The notes: generated by a model from the sequence alone, not told the origin. 43,355 bases of DNA from Stemphylium vesicarium (GCA_004380135.1 QXCR01000200.1:1-43355), one strand, 5' to 3'; counted from the first letter of the stretch, positions 23,267 through 34,211 are shown. Numbers and translations: made by a program.

Positions 23267-23770
23267 TTGATGCTCTTCGACTGGCCAACCACCAACAGGA
23301 TTCTTGCAAGCGTTCCACTTGCAGCATTTCTTGTTCTTTTCGATCTTGTTGTTGACAAACTGACGCATCGCGAAACCGCCGATAATTTGGTCATGCTCGA
23401 TGTTGGCGGTGGCCATTTCAGCGGCTTGGAATATTCCTCACAAGGAACACTTCCGGAGTCGATCGCTTCAGAGTTCGCGCAAATGGCGCGCACCTATGTT
23501 CGAGAACAGGAGGTGTTGGAGATCAACAGAGGCGTAGGTTTGTCTGAAGTGCCCGCTAGCGATGTTACGTCGAACGCGGGGCTTTTGGAATCAGTGAGTT
23601 CTGAAGCATCATTAGCCTCTGTCTCTTACACCGATTTGCAGCCTTTCCCCCTTGGATGAAATCTTCGTAATGATGATGGAGCAGTACCTGAAGCTGAAAT
23701 GCTGGACTTATTTGGTTCTTTCTATCCCTTGTGGGATGACGGTGGAACTTACAACGCGATGGATATCTGA
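23267..23770 (+). pseudogene. C-terminal fragment of a fungal-specific transcription factor
   Basis: The frame reads LAAFLVLFDLVVDK, then NLVMLDVGGGHFSGLEYS and LPESIASEFAQMARTYV. This pattern is characteristic of the last 150 residues of many Zn2Cys6 regulators with a fungal-specific transcription-factor domain. A TGA at 23657-23659 interrupts the frame, but it continues beyond it (EAEMLDLFGSFYPLWDDGG) to a second TGA at 23768-23770, likely the original end. The DNA-binding domain and most of the regulatory domain are missing to the left, where the ABC transporter relic begins. It is head to head with that relic. Confidence 0.7.
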
Positions 23771-24751
23771 GCTCCATCCTCCGCCGTTATAGACTGATTG
23801 TAGAAACTACCATTGTTATATATCATTGCAGCCTTCGCTTGCTTATGCATCCTTCTTCCTGTTCGTAGTTCTGTGTGAAGCTGTACCTACGACGGACGGG
23901 TAGATTTTAATTTAAGGACTTGTTTATAAGGTGTTTTCTCGCACTCAGAATGCATTCCTTAGTGCAGCGATCATTATAGTCTTTTTAGATAGGATAGCGA
24001 ATCTTAGGTAGGCGGAAGGGGTAGGTATTAGAAATCGCCGCGAATTCCAGACCTGAACATTAGACACCAGCATAATATAGATAGTAAAGAGCATCGCTAT
24101 TACGTTCGTTATAGCCGTGGGACGCTGCTATTCTAGTGTGGAGATTCGCGCAGATGAATGTGGCTAGGAACCTGGTGCTGTGCCGAGACCGGCTCCACTG
24201 GTACCTCCTGATGGAGACCTGCACTAGGCTTGATACGGACGACAGCACGTGATATTCAATGACTGTTCAGCATCCCGCTCGGGATCGCTAATGAGATACT
24301 TTGCAGTGCGCTCCGAGCATTTTACGTGAAATCAATGAACAGGTAAAGGGGCATTTTGTGACTAGTCAACTGACATGCAGACGGAATGACGTTCGCTTGG
24401 CCCAAGCGCTGACCTGGGAAACTGCCAAACTTCCCACTTTCCCTTTCCTGCATCATCGTCATATCCCGCTTGTTTTCATTGAATAACGTCATCGTCACGC
24501 AGCTTTTTGAATCCATACTTTCATAATAGCGATGTGGCGAGGCAACTTATAATTAGCTGAATCATGGCGGTGGTGCGGAGACTTAGCGACGGCGGCGCGC
24601 CGCAATGCCGTTCGCACCACCTTGCCATCTATACAGTATGAGCCGCTAATTTATCTTCATTATTATCACCAGGCCTAGCGCCTTCTGAACCGACGGCCAA
24701 TATCGAACTTTTACGAGCATCGTGCGGCTCGCTTGATCACGAGGACAGACG
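23771..24751. other. AT-richer intergenic region
   Basis: About 1 kb with no supported gene. Much of 23800-24110 is AT-rich with scattered TTAGGTAGG-like words, which may be old mobile-element or mutated sequence; this is only an impression. The right end should be the promoter of the gene at 24752. Confidence 0.45.
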
Positions 24752-26527
24752 ATGGATCATGTTGATGCATCAGTAGAGCTTATCCACCGTGAGTATCCTT
24801 CTCCTCACGCGCGTAGCCCCGAACGCGTTCCACGCTTTATCACAGGCCCATATAGCTTCGGGCCGCAAATGAATTCGCCCTATGTTAGATCTTCAATGGC
24901 AGCTTCCCCATATCGCGATGGCAGAAAGGATAGTTTTGATGCGTCAAGATGAGACACTAATGTTCCCGCAGTCGTTTGCGCAACGTTGATATTCATCCGC
25001 GATGTCACCAAAGACACAACAAGCTACACAAACACAACTGATTTTCTGAACAAGACGCTTGTGTTCCTGGATGTATTTTCGAACGTGTGCTTTGGCGACG
25101 TGACAGGCGTACTACGCGACAGCCGCGTGCATAGCGCGTTGACTTGCGATGTAGAATACTCATTATACTCACTAAACAAGTCACTTGCTGCGCATCGAGA
25201 AGCATGGAGATATGTCGGAAGAAATCCGAACCCTGGTGCAGGTCAGAGAAGCATGGAAAACCTCAGGCGCAGCCGCGCTGCAACTCTGGATGCCCAATAT
25301 GAAAGGAAAAGTTGGAGGGATGAAATCAAGGAGCGGTCGCAACTCTGGCGTGAAAAAGCGCGCCCTGGTCTATACAACGCTTTATTCGGTGAAGAAGAGA
25401 TGATGGCACTCACGTCGAATTGCTTGAAATGGACACACCGACTACGACAATGTCTGGAGATCGTCTTCCTAGGCATTGGGCCACCGACCGCAGAATTCGG
25501 CAGGAGCCGTGAGGCAGCTGTTCTGGGCGTTTCGGAGCAGCTTGAGCGTCAGCACAGAGCGGGTGCCGAACCTTCGAGTAACTATAATGCGCTCGCTGGT
25601 GCACTACGGGACACGATAAGCACCGATTCGAACTCCAATGGTCTCATCAAAACAATATACGATGATGGTGGCGAAGAGGTCGACGTCTTGGTTGAGCCAA
25701 GGTCTGACAGTGAGACTCCATCAGAATACATGTGTCATCTAACATGGCTACTGCAAGCCCCTCATGAGACCGATGTATCTGTCAAAAGCGATGCGCAAGA
25801 CGGCTACCAACTACACACGCTTAGTTGTCTGGGTTACATCGATGATCCATTTAATCGACGAAGTCTCATCATATACCGAGCCCCTCAGAGTCATCCGTGG
25901 GCATCGAATCCGCCATCTCTGCATGACATGATCTCGAAAGGCCCGACCGCGAGGCCTTCGATTGGTACTCGCTTCCTAATTGCGAGAGCGCTTACGACGA
26001 CTCTACTCGAATCGCACGCTTCCGGTTGGGTACATGGGAATGTACAGTCGCGCAGTATAGCTATGCTTCCGCGCTCATTAAACGACCTCGAGCTGTCTCC
26101 ATTCTTCGTCGGATGGGGTGTACTGCAACCTCTAGAAGCCAACAACTTTCCGCTAGAGCCAAATCTCTACCGACACCACGATCGCTTCGGCCGACCATCC
26201 TCCGAATATGCGGATGAACATGAGATATACTCTCTTGGGGTTGTTCTCCTCGAACTCGGGTTGTGGAGAACAATGGCAAGAGTGTTCGCGCGTCGCCTAG
26301 AGAAGTTCCCCATCTTTGGTGTTGCGCAGCAGCATGACTTGTTCAACCGCATACACAACGCAACGCTGGACTGGGCGAACAGCACTGAGATCGAGCGGGA
26401 AATGGGGAAGTCGTACGCACAGGTGGTTCTCAAATGTTTGACATGGCACCATCACGATCCAGTTGAGGGTATGATCGAGTTCCGGAAACAAGTGGTAGAT
26501 GTTCTGGCAGCTGGTTGTGGATTGTAA
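24752..26527 (+). CDS. Pseudokinase-like protein of the fungal HeLo/DUF7580 type
   Basis: Two exons, 24752-24788 and 24972-26527, with a 183-nt intron (GTGAGT...GCAG), give 530 aa. The C-terminal half (about 340-520) resembles the degenerate kinase lobe found in fungal prion-inhibition/HeLo-linked proteins: RFLIARALTTTLLESHASGW, then VHGNVQSRSI where a kinase has HRD, VGWGVLQP near the DFG position, and DEHEIYSLGVVLLELGLW. The Lys of the ATP site and the HRD and DFG residues are not seen, so catalysis is unlikely. The N-terminal half is helical with a charged linker (about 100-160). Proteins of this layout are often tied to heterokaryon incompatibility or regulated cell death; that role is inference here. 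The start rests on the short first exon, whose donor is strong. Confidence 0.65.
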
Positions 26528-27548
26528 ACCAGCTGAGGATCCTATTCGTTCCATGCCTACGCGGTTTGTCGACGTGAGAGATGCCTTCCGTGCGGCTGGC
26601 TGGATTGTGTTTGCCAAACAAGAGCAAATTCTGGAATAGGTTGGGGGCGACCGTCAGCGGGAACATCGACAATGACCGCGATATCAGTCCGCGACTCTTT
26701 AACCGGGTCGCCCTTTCATACTGATGAACAATGTTCGTAATTACACGAATTCTAATCAGTGTCTTAACACCGCGCGCCTGGTCACTCCGAGCCTTCCAAT
26801 AACCGCGATAACATATTCGGATCACAAATAGCCGTCTGGGGAGCTTGAGCACACTCTTTCACCGCGTCTTCTTTTTGTTAAAACTCCCGTGAACTCCGCG
26901 CGCACTTCATCTCTTTGAAGCGCGGCCACACATGCAAACATCAACACAAAAGGAACAAATTTACCGAAAAACGAAGTGAAAGTCTTGCACTATATTTCTT
27001 GGGCATTCGGCCCTCAGCTATCATCAAATGTCTCTGAGTCTTCTACGTTCTTCACCTTCCTCAATATATATTTAATCTTCTGATTAAAAGTACAACGTTC
27101 CGTTGCCGGGGTAGAGCATCCTAACTAAGAGCGACATTCACTCTCACCCCCCCCTAAATGTTGCTCCGAGTAATAACGCTAGGGCCGTGAATGAAGAGGT
27201 AACTGACGTATATTAAATCGCCGGTCGATGAGCTATGGCGATTTCGTCACGATGGTTTCGACGCGGGTCGGGGCCCGTGGGGTCAAAGGTCTACACCACC
27301 CTCCATCATACAAGTACCATACCGCCCGCCTACTACTCTATGCACTACCACCACTATCAACTGGTTCAATTATATACCTCTCCACCTGTTCTTCACTCAT
27401 CCAGATTTCCTTCTGATAGTCCGAGGAACACCTTCGCAAACCAGCCCCATCCAGGTTCTCGACATATCCCCACACGAGCCAGAACAGGAGTCCTGTTGAC
27501 GAGATTGACCTCATCGATCTGGAACATATTGCCGAAGCCGAGAACGAG
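26528..27548. other. Intergenic region and unresolved 5' end of the UIM-like gene
   Basis: 26530-27230 holds nothing recognisable; it is AT-rich around 27050-27080. From 27235 a plus-strand frame is open but ends in a frame different from the gene at 27549. The gene's own frame is open from 27420 (after TAG at 27417), so additional N-terminal coding sequence may exist upstream of the ATG at 27549, but I cannot place an exon boundary. Confidence 0.5.
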
Positions 27549-29339
27549 ATGCAGTGTACCAATGCTGTCGGTTTGAAAGGCCTCTCCCAAGACGACATTG
27601 ACCGGATCACTGCCTTCGAAGCTGAGGGAGCCAGGCGCAAGCAAGAAGAGGATGAGCGTTTTCGTCTTACGCTAGCTGCGAGCGAAGCTGCATCAAGGTC
27701 TCGCGCACAGGATCAACACCGACGCCGCAACGCGAAGGAAAGAGAGCAGATCCTCGCAGCTAAGCGCGAGTCCGGACGTGAGGCTGCTGAAAGGCGGCAT
27801 GAAGAAGTCGATATTGCCCGGGCACTCGCTGCCAGCAGAGACGAGGAGCAACGGACTCTACTCCAGGTTGAGCACCTGTCCCTGCATGAAGCAGAGGCTC
27901 GTGAGAGAGCAGCACAAGAAGAGGAAAACTTGCTTCGGGCGACAGTTGCTAGCAAGAATGCCGCTGAACGCCAACGAAAGCGACGGGAAAAGGACCTTAA
28001 GAACGAGCGGTTGGTTAGGTTGACGGCCACTCTTAGTCTTGAAAGCGCATACGCTGTCAATGGGCTCAGCGAAGTTGAGCAGTTCCAGCTTGCAATTCTT
28101 GAGAGCCAAAGGCATGAAGACTCGGACCAGATTGCAGAAGTTGAACGACTTCGGGAAACCATGTTGCAGCCTCCACTGCGAGACTCCACTGGCCGCCCCT
28201 CGAGTAACCAGCCAGCTTTAGGCACTATGGTATCGTATCCTCCAGGCCCCATCACGGAGGAGGGGTCAGCAAGTGCGATGGAAGCAGCCGAGCCTGCGCA
28301 GATCGCAATTTGTCCCTCGCTCACACCACAGCAAGACGGGTACGGTCTTCATCGTGAACGGAATGTCGCCCTGAATATCCCCAGTAGGCGTCATGGGGAC
28401 TCTTTCAGACCGCCAGGCGCTTTCCCATCCCCGCCGCCATCGCTCACGAACAGATTGTCGAGGCAGCCAATAAGACCTCCCCAACCGCCTTCATACCATT
28501 CGGTTGACAACTTGATTCACCAGATTGACCGAGAAGTGCACGTTTCTCAGGTTGAGGTTGTATCTCATCGGACGAATAACTTGATTGGTGCATTTCCGTC
28601 TTCTCCGTCCTCAGCGAGTGATGCATCGGGTGGGACGTGGAGCAGCAGAGGATCGAGCATCAGGACTGAGGTACCGCCGGGCGGTTACCCACTCTCTTAT
28701 GCCGGCAGCGAAACACCTGCGAGTAAGAGCGGTAGCCAAGCGACTCGACGTATACCAGGTGGGTACCCTCAATCTCTATCTCAGGCGGACATAGCACCTT
28801 CGCATGGAGTGAATAGAGATGCCAGTATTGGAGCTTCAATGGTACCGGGCGCATACCTTTCGTCTGTCCAGGGCAGCTTCATGCCTCCTGAGTTATCTAG
28901 AGACGATGATGCCACCCCCGAAACACCACATCATCCAGGAGCATGGCCGCGGTCCTCCCAAGGGAATTATGCGCCTAGTCGCGTGGAGTCAGTATCATCT
29001 CGTGATACCTTCCACACAACACGAAAGACACCAGCACCTCCATCGCTTGCACAGCCCTCACCACTCGCCCAGCGACCGACGGCTCCGATCCGTCCAAATC
29101 CCCCTCATGAGCATGCTACTAGACCTACACCGTCGCCTTCGACTGTGCAACAGACTTTCAATGCGCCTGTTACTATCAACAACTTCAACCAGCCTGATGC
29201 TGGAAACAAAAGAACTTCTATGCTAAAGCAGGTCCTCAGCAAAGGTAACAGGTTGATAGAGCACAAAAATGGCGCAGGGTTGGACTTTAAAGGGGTGTCT
29301 GATGCAGCGAACGCGGTTCCCTCCGCGACAGTATTCTGA
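27549..29339 (+). CDS. Coiled-coil protein with UIM-like motifs and PG-aromatic repeats
   Basis: A 596-aa open frame. Residues 20-200 are highly charged and helical and contain four evenly spaced motifs of the ubiquitin-interacting type (acidic run, hydrophobic residue, Ala, x3, Ser): 33-47 (degenerate), 85-100 (EEVDIARALAASRDEE, near perfect), 124-139 and 175-190. The middle is disordered with repeats of the form P-G-(A/G)-(F/Y/W)-P: PPGAFPS, PPGGYPLS, IPGGYPQS, VPGAYLSS and HPGAWPRS. I do not recognise the protein as a whole; UIM-like helices suggest a ubiquitin-binding or trafficking adaptor, which is inference. The frame ends at TGA 29337-29339, but the same frame stays open beyond it to 30365 apart from two more stops. 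A 114-nt in-phase intron (29245-29358) could remove the first stop only. Confidence 0.7.
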   Translation: MQCTNAVGLKGLSQDDIDRITAFEAEGARRKQEEDERFRLTLAASEAASRSRAQDQHRRRNAKEREQILAAKRESGREAAERRHEEVDIARALAASRDEEQRTLLQVEHLSLHEAEARERAAQEEENLLRATVASKNAAERQRKRREKDLKNERLVRLTATLSLESAYAVNGLSEVEQFQLAILESQRHEDSDQIAEVERLRETMLQPPLRDSTGRPSSNQPALGTMVSYPPGPITEEGSASAMEAAEPAQIAICPSLTPQQDGYGLHRERNVALNIPSRRHGDSFRPPGAFPSPPPSLTNRLSRQPIRPPQPPSYHSVDNLIHQIDREVHVSQVEVVSHRTNNLIGAFPSSPSSASDASGGTWSSRGSSIRTEVPPGGYPLSYAGSETPASKSGSQATRRIPGGYPQSLSQADIAPSHGVNRDASIGASMVPGAYLSSVQGSFMPPELSRDDDATPETPHHPGAWPRSSQGNYAPSRVESVSSRDTFHTTRKTPAPPSLAQPSPLAQRPTAPIRPNPPHEHATRPTPSPSTVQQTFNAPVTINNFNQPDAGNKRTSMLKQVLSKGNRLIEHKNGAGLDFKGVSDAANAVPSATVF

Positions 29340-30365
29340 CTTGAGGACGGTACCGCAGGATTAAAGAGGTCGGACAACCCAGTTCAGGTCACTCCTGCTA
29401 CGACAAGCCGATACGCCCCGAGAAGTGAGGCTGCAGAGATTGGCGGGTTCTCGGGAGCATCTACAACTGAAGATGAGGGCAGTGTCACCAGTTCCCTATA
29501 GGAGGACCGCCACCTCTTCATGGCCAACCCCGACCCATGGCGCTCAGCGCGCACGTCTCCTGCAACCGGTACACCATCAGGCCCCCAGACCCCAGTTCAG
29601 ACGCGTGCCAAGGCCTTGTTGCCGCGGAGGCCGGATTTCCAGCGTGTAGAGACGTCATGTTCCGCTTGCACACTGATACAGTGAAGACCAGTACCTCAAA
29701 CACCTTCAACAGTGTCGATGATCTTGGATGTCAATGGGAAAGCCGCAACACCTCCCAGCGAACAGGCATCTGTGCTGCTAAATTCATTCGATGATAGCGG
29801 TTTCGTAGACGGGTCGATATCCCCAGACTCGCTTTACGATAGCCCAACGCCTCGGTCTCGTACTGAGCGTCAGCACCCTCCCGTTGCGCGAAAACCCCAG
29901 GCACTGAGCGGCCCATTGAGGACACCAAGTCGGTCTTCGTTTGAATCGGATAAGACTTTTAGGGAGGTGCGAGGCCATCAAGAGCATCAAAAACCTCAGC
30001 AGTTCCCTATCCAGTTTCCAACGCAAGGACGTCGACCTGAATCGCCCGATTCAATGGCGATGTTTGCGCCGACTCCGAGCCGTGTAAGTGAGGAACTAGG
30101 TCGCAGGATTCCGTATCCGCCAGTGAATGTGGACTTGGCGAATGTGCCTCCTGAGCGACGTCTCGACGAGTACAACACGCGCTCAATGGTCGACCTGGAT
30201 CGAATGGGCCAAGCGAGTGGACTCTCACCGATGGAACTGCTCAACAGGAAGTACAAGCAGAATCTCCAGCGGGGAGCACAGGGTCTTCAGGGGCGGGAGA
30301 CGCCGAACACGCGCGCAAAAAACGCGGAGAAGGACATGCAGAAGTACCTGAGGCGGCAAATGTAG
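29340..30365 (+). pseudogene. In-frame continuation of the UIM-like gene, broken by two stops
   Basis: The frame of the preceding 596-aa protein continues here with the same Ser/Pro-rich composition. It is cut by TAG at 29499-29501 and TGA at 29682-29684, then runs open for 681 bases to TAG at 30363-30365. The last part is well-formed (ANVPPERRLDEYNTRSMVDL, then GLSPMELLNRKYKQ and a basic C-terminal helix), and looks like a conserved C-terminus. An ATG at 29718 could start an independent protein of about 215 aa. I favour a single ancestral gene disrupted by C-to-T changes (CGA to TGA, CAG to TAG). Confidence 0.65.
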
Positions 30366-30841
30366 GGCTGGGAGGAAACCTGGAGTGAGCTGAGTGAGGA
30401 AAGGCGGGGAGAAATGGAAGCTTCGCAGCGACGTTTATCAAGCTCTGTGTATTACACTTTTTCGTATACTGTTGTATTGTATGTTAGTAGCTTTATGATC
30501 TGATTTGATTAACCTGCCGGGCTCGGGCCTTGCACAGTGAGTGGATACACTTTAGAAAGGATGATGTAAAATCATCCACACCATCAACTTACCTACATAT
30601 TTATCCGGCATCTGAGGCGTTATCTGCATCCGCGACCGGCGACGTTGCGCTAAGACGCGAACGCATGGGTGGATCCGACCCACGATGCAGGGGTATCGGG
30701 TATCCCACTGCATTTCCCGATCGATAGGATAACGCGATGCTTGTAGTGGCGATAAGATCAACTGGCATGCGCTCGTCTCATAGAGATAAGTATCCGAGGA
30801 CTTTCGGATACTCTCTTCTTATCACACTAACAAACTTAGAA
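30366..30841. other. Intergenic region upstream of the catabolic cluster
   Basis: About 475 bp between two plus-strand genes; it should hold the terminator of the previous gene and the promoter of the fumarylacetoacetase-like gene. No distinct element is recognised. Confidence 0.5.
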
Positions 30842-31865
30842 ATGGGATCAATGCCAGAAATGAACGTCGCAGGCGGAATGCCCACGGTATGAACCGAAGT
30901 TGAGCGGGAACTATGTATTTCGCTGACACGGTAACATAGAGTTGGAGAAGACTAGTGCGATTCGTTGCCAAGGAAGATGATCATGAGCATGTCGGCGAGC
31001 CTGTCGATACCGATCTCGATGGTAAATAGTCGAAATGTTTATTCCATACATTTGCTAAGACATTGCAGTCGGTGCGGCATTAGCTTCTGGAGCGGAAGTC
31101 CGAGTACGCCTCTTTACTGGACCCTCTGTTCTATCGTCGGAGAATGGACCAACAAATACCGTTCTAACTATCTCGAAATTGCTCTCGCCGCTATCCAAGT
31201 CCGAAGTGGAATCTATTCGCTGTATCGGACTGAACTACCGAAAGCATGCGAAAGAGATGAACTTGGAGCTGCCTAACCATCCAACGCTCTTCTTCAAGCC
31301 TTCGACATGTCTGGGAGCGCCTAATGCCCCTTTGGTGATACCGCATCAGGCTACGGATGGCCAGGCGGACTACGAAGCCGAACTCGCTATCATCATTGGA
31401 AAGCCAGCAAGAAACGTGAGCAGAGAGCACGCAATGGATTACGTCCTAGGCTTCGCTTGCTCAAATGATGTTACCGCGAGAGTTCATCAATTCAACGGCG
31501 CACAGTGGGGTTTCGGCAAAGGTTTCGATGGATTCGCGCCACTCGGACCATGTGTAGTTTCCGCCGCTTCGATACCGGACGCTGGCGAAATCGAGCTGAA
31601 GACCGTTCTGAATGGCGAGACGATGCAGTCTTCGCTTGCAAACGATATGATCTTCAGTATCCCGGAGATAGTCGCGTATCTCAGCCAAGGGACGACGCTA
31701 GAGGCGGGTACAGTGATCATGACAGGCACTCCGCATGGGATTGGAGTCAGCAAAGTGCCGAAGGTGTGGCTGAAGCCTGGTGATGATTTGAGGATTGTTA
31801 TGAGTCACGGACTGGGCAGCTTAGTAACGCCAGTGGAGTATGAAGAGACGCCAAAGTGCAGGTAG
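30842..31865 (+). CDS. Fumarylacetoacetate hydrolase (FAH) family enzyme
   Basis: Three exons (30842-30886, 30940-31021, 31069-31865; introns 53 and 47 nt) give 307 aa. The FAH fold is clear: the lid-type N-terminal part (LVRFVAKEDDHEHVGEPV), CIGLNYRKHAKE, the metal-site block DYEAELAIIIGKPARNVS, GFGKGFDGFAPLGPCVVS and TGTPHGIGVSK near the end. Family members cut C-C bonds in acylpyruvates, isomerise 2-hydroxyhepta-2,4-dienedioate, or decarboxylate oxaloacetate, using Mg2+ or Mn2+. The exact substrate cannot be read off. The first exon is only 15 codons and has several ATGs; its donor (GTATGA) and the CTGAC branch site are good but the start is the least certain part. The stop lies 14 bp from the stop of the convergent regulator gene, so the transcripts must overlap. 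Confidence 0.88.
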
Positions 31866-31879
31866 CAGGAAAAGTAGGC

Positions 31880-34211
31880 TCATTGGAATCCGAATAGCAT
31901 CTGTTCCTGCGTGATATTGTCCAAAACATGCTCCCAATGCTGCAGATCCGTAGGTTCGAACATGGCCAAAGATGGATCTCCCCATGGAGGCACCGGCCAT
32001 TGAAAAGGACCGCCTGCACCTAAGTTTGGGAGGCCAGGTACTGTCTCTGAGCTATTATCGGTGTTTGGTGAGGCTAGACTGTTGCCATTGCCGGTTTGCA
32101 TAACGGTTGGAGCATCATCTGCTGAGTTCGGGCGTATTTCGAACGACGCATCCGGCACACTCATACTAGCGCAATTCTCGCGGAATTGGGTTGCCTTCTT
32201 GATGCAAAGCTCGATAACTTTGACTTCTGCCAGCGCAAATTCATTCAGCCAAATGTCGTCGCGTTGTATCTCGCAATAGGCTGTGAGATCCTCTAATATT
32301 GCGGCGCACTTGCGCGAGTGTGGATCTTTAACAGCAACGATTCCCAAAACTAGCGCGCTGTTGAACAGATGATGAGGGCCCAGACTCCATTTCAGTCGAT
32401 CGTTCAATGGCTGTTGAAGGTATTCAATGCGCATCGCTAGGTCTGCGCAAGCTGACGAGATACATGCATCATGGCTACGTCTGAAGCGATTCGTGATACT
32501 TTGGCGCAAAAGGTATGGCCGATGGAGCGTAACGCGCGCAAAGTGGTACATTGAGTGAAGATACAAGCGGTTCCAGCATAAGAACGGATGCTGCTCATCT
32601 CGTGAAGCATCCGGATCTTTGATCCTGTAGTAGTCCGGTAACTTGGCGGCCCAGGTAGTGATCTCGTGGTCTAGAGAAATGACAGTATCATAAGAGGCTG
32701 TGGAGAGGCCAAAGCATCTTTCTTGGATATTGCCCACGATTTTTGCCAAGTCATGGGCAACAAAGTTGTACACGCTCAGGGTAGGTTCTGATAGTGGCAA
32801 AGCCGGCAATGTTACAGCGCGCTCGTCCGGTTCATCGTCCAGCCAGACATTGGTCGCACGCTTGACAAGACATTGCTGGTCAACGATTGCGAATGGTCGG
32901 CCAATGGCAAGCGCGATAGTCTTGTCCAACGTATACAAATGGCTCCAAAGTCGTCTTCGAGTCTCCGTCTCCTTGCGTGGCAGTCGCCATCGCTCACCGT
33001 CGATATGCATACCTTGTGCTTGCGCCATTCGCATGGCAAAGCTAGTTGTCAACCATGACTCAGGAACTCGTCGCATGTGGATAAGGTAACGTGTGACCAA
33101 GACACCAGCGCGAACAAGGTCTGTCGACTCTCCGTAGAAAGTCGGCGCGATTACAATCGCTCGTCGCGCAGCCCAATAGAAGCGAAGCGACGTTTCTTGT
33201 AGGTCCCGTTGCACTTCAGCATTCTTCGGATGTGGACAGTCGAGAAAGACGCCGTACGCGAGAACGATGAACAATAATGCTAGCCAACGCAAGTCGATAG
33301 ATGCATAGTCATCGAAGCCAAATTTGCGCTCCCAAAACTCATCGTATTTAGCCCTGAAAGAAGCTGGGTGGACTGCATCAATAGTCCAATTTAGCTCGGT
33401 GATGAAGACATGTACAAGTCGATCGACACTGGTTTTGTTGCGAGGCAATATGCCTAATAGGTCCCAGATCTGGGAGAAGGGCCCGCCAACGTCGCGGAAA
33501 GATTGCGCTGAAGCAGCGGCGTGACGAATGCCCGATGAAAGATCTGGTGCAGGTTCCTCGATTATCTTCGCTGCAGCCTGAGGTCCAAAATAGGATGAAC
33601 CAAAGAAAGAGGGTGCGTCTCTGCTCCTGAAGAGACTGCCAACTTGCGCATCTTTAGGTTCCGGTGAAGCTTTGTCGCATCCTATAGCTGCCTTAGTACC
33701 TTGAAAGAAGTATTAGATGGAAGGCAATCGCAAGAGAACCAGAGGAACCCCCAGGGCTGCTAGCTTACCTGGATCCGAGTTGACAGTGCGTTCGTCAATT
33801 GAAGTGGCAGAAATATGTGGTGATTGCCGACGATGGGCCTCAGCCTCTTCGCTATATGTGCAGCTTGCCGCTACGTCGCGTCGCGTGCAATTGAAGCATG
33901 GCAGTTCCCCATCACACTGCACCTCTGATCAGCCGCTGCGCTCCCACAATTGGTAGATACCAGAATGCCAGAATGCCTTCTAGGTATTATCAGACGCGTA
34001 TTGGTGCGCTGGAAGGGTCGTAGTAGTGGGCAGAGTCATACGGCGGCGCGTCGGGTTCCTTCCAAGTGCTTGCTGATTACGTCATACGCACCTTCTGTTT
34101 CCTCCGATGACACGCCGCGCAGCTCTTCGCTTGTCGTCCTCTCTTCCTCCTTTTTCTCGGTGAACAGCCTTCAACTCTCTCAATTCGATCTTCGATATGC
34201 GTCTCCATCAT
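31880..34211 (-). CDS. Zn2Cys6 transcription factor, probable cluster regulator
   Basis: Three exons on the minus strand (34211-34092, 33916-33769, 33681-31880; introns 175 and 87 nt) give 689 aa. The zinc cluster is split by the first intron: CAACHRRKQK on exon 1 joins CDGELPCFNC on exon 2, giving six cysteines at 31, 34, 41, 47, 50 and 59 with regular C-x2-C-x6-C-x5-C-x2-C-x8-C spacing. A basic stretch (RKRRKRGRQ) precedes it. The fungal-specific transcription-factor domain lies in the middle (blocks FRAKYDEFWERKFGF, RRRLWSHLYTLDKTIALAIGRP and LHRPYLL). The Gln/Pro/Ser-rich C-terminus may activate transcription. It is divergent from the MFS gene (290 bp) and convergent with the FAH gene, so a pathway-specific regulator is likely; that is inference. 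Confidence 0.88.

Noticed and set aside
33917..33960. A decayed first half of the Zn2Cys6 finger just upstream of exon 2 (pattern resembling W-x2-S-x6-C with a stop)
   Set aside because: An intact first half (CAACHRRKQK) lies upstream at 34121-34092 and joins exon 2 through a canonical 175-nt intron with correct cysteine spacing, so the resemblance is chance within the intron.
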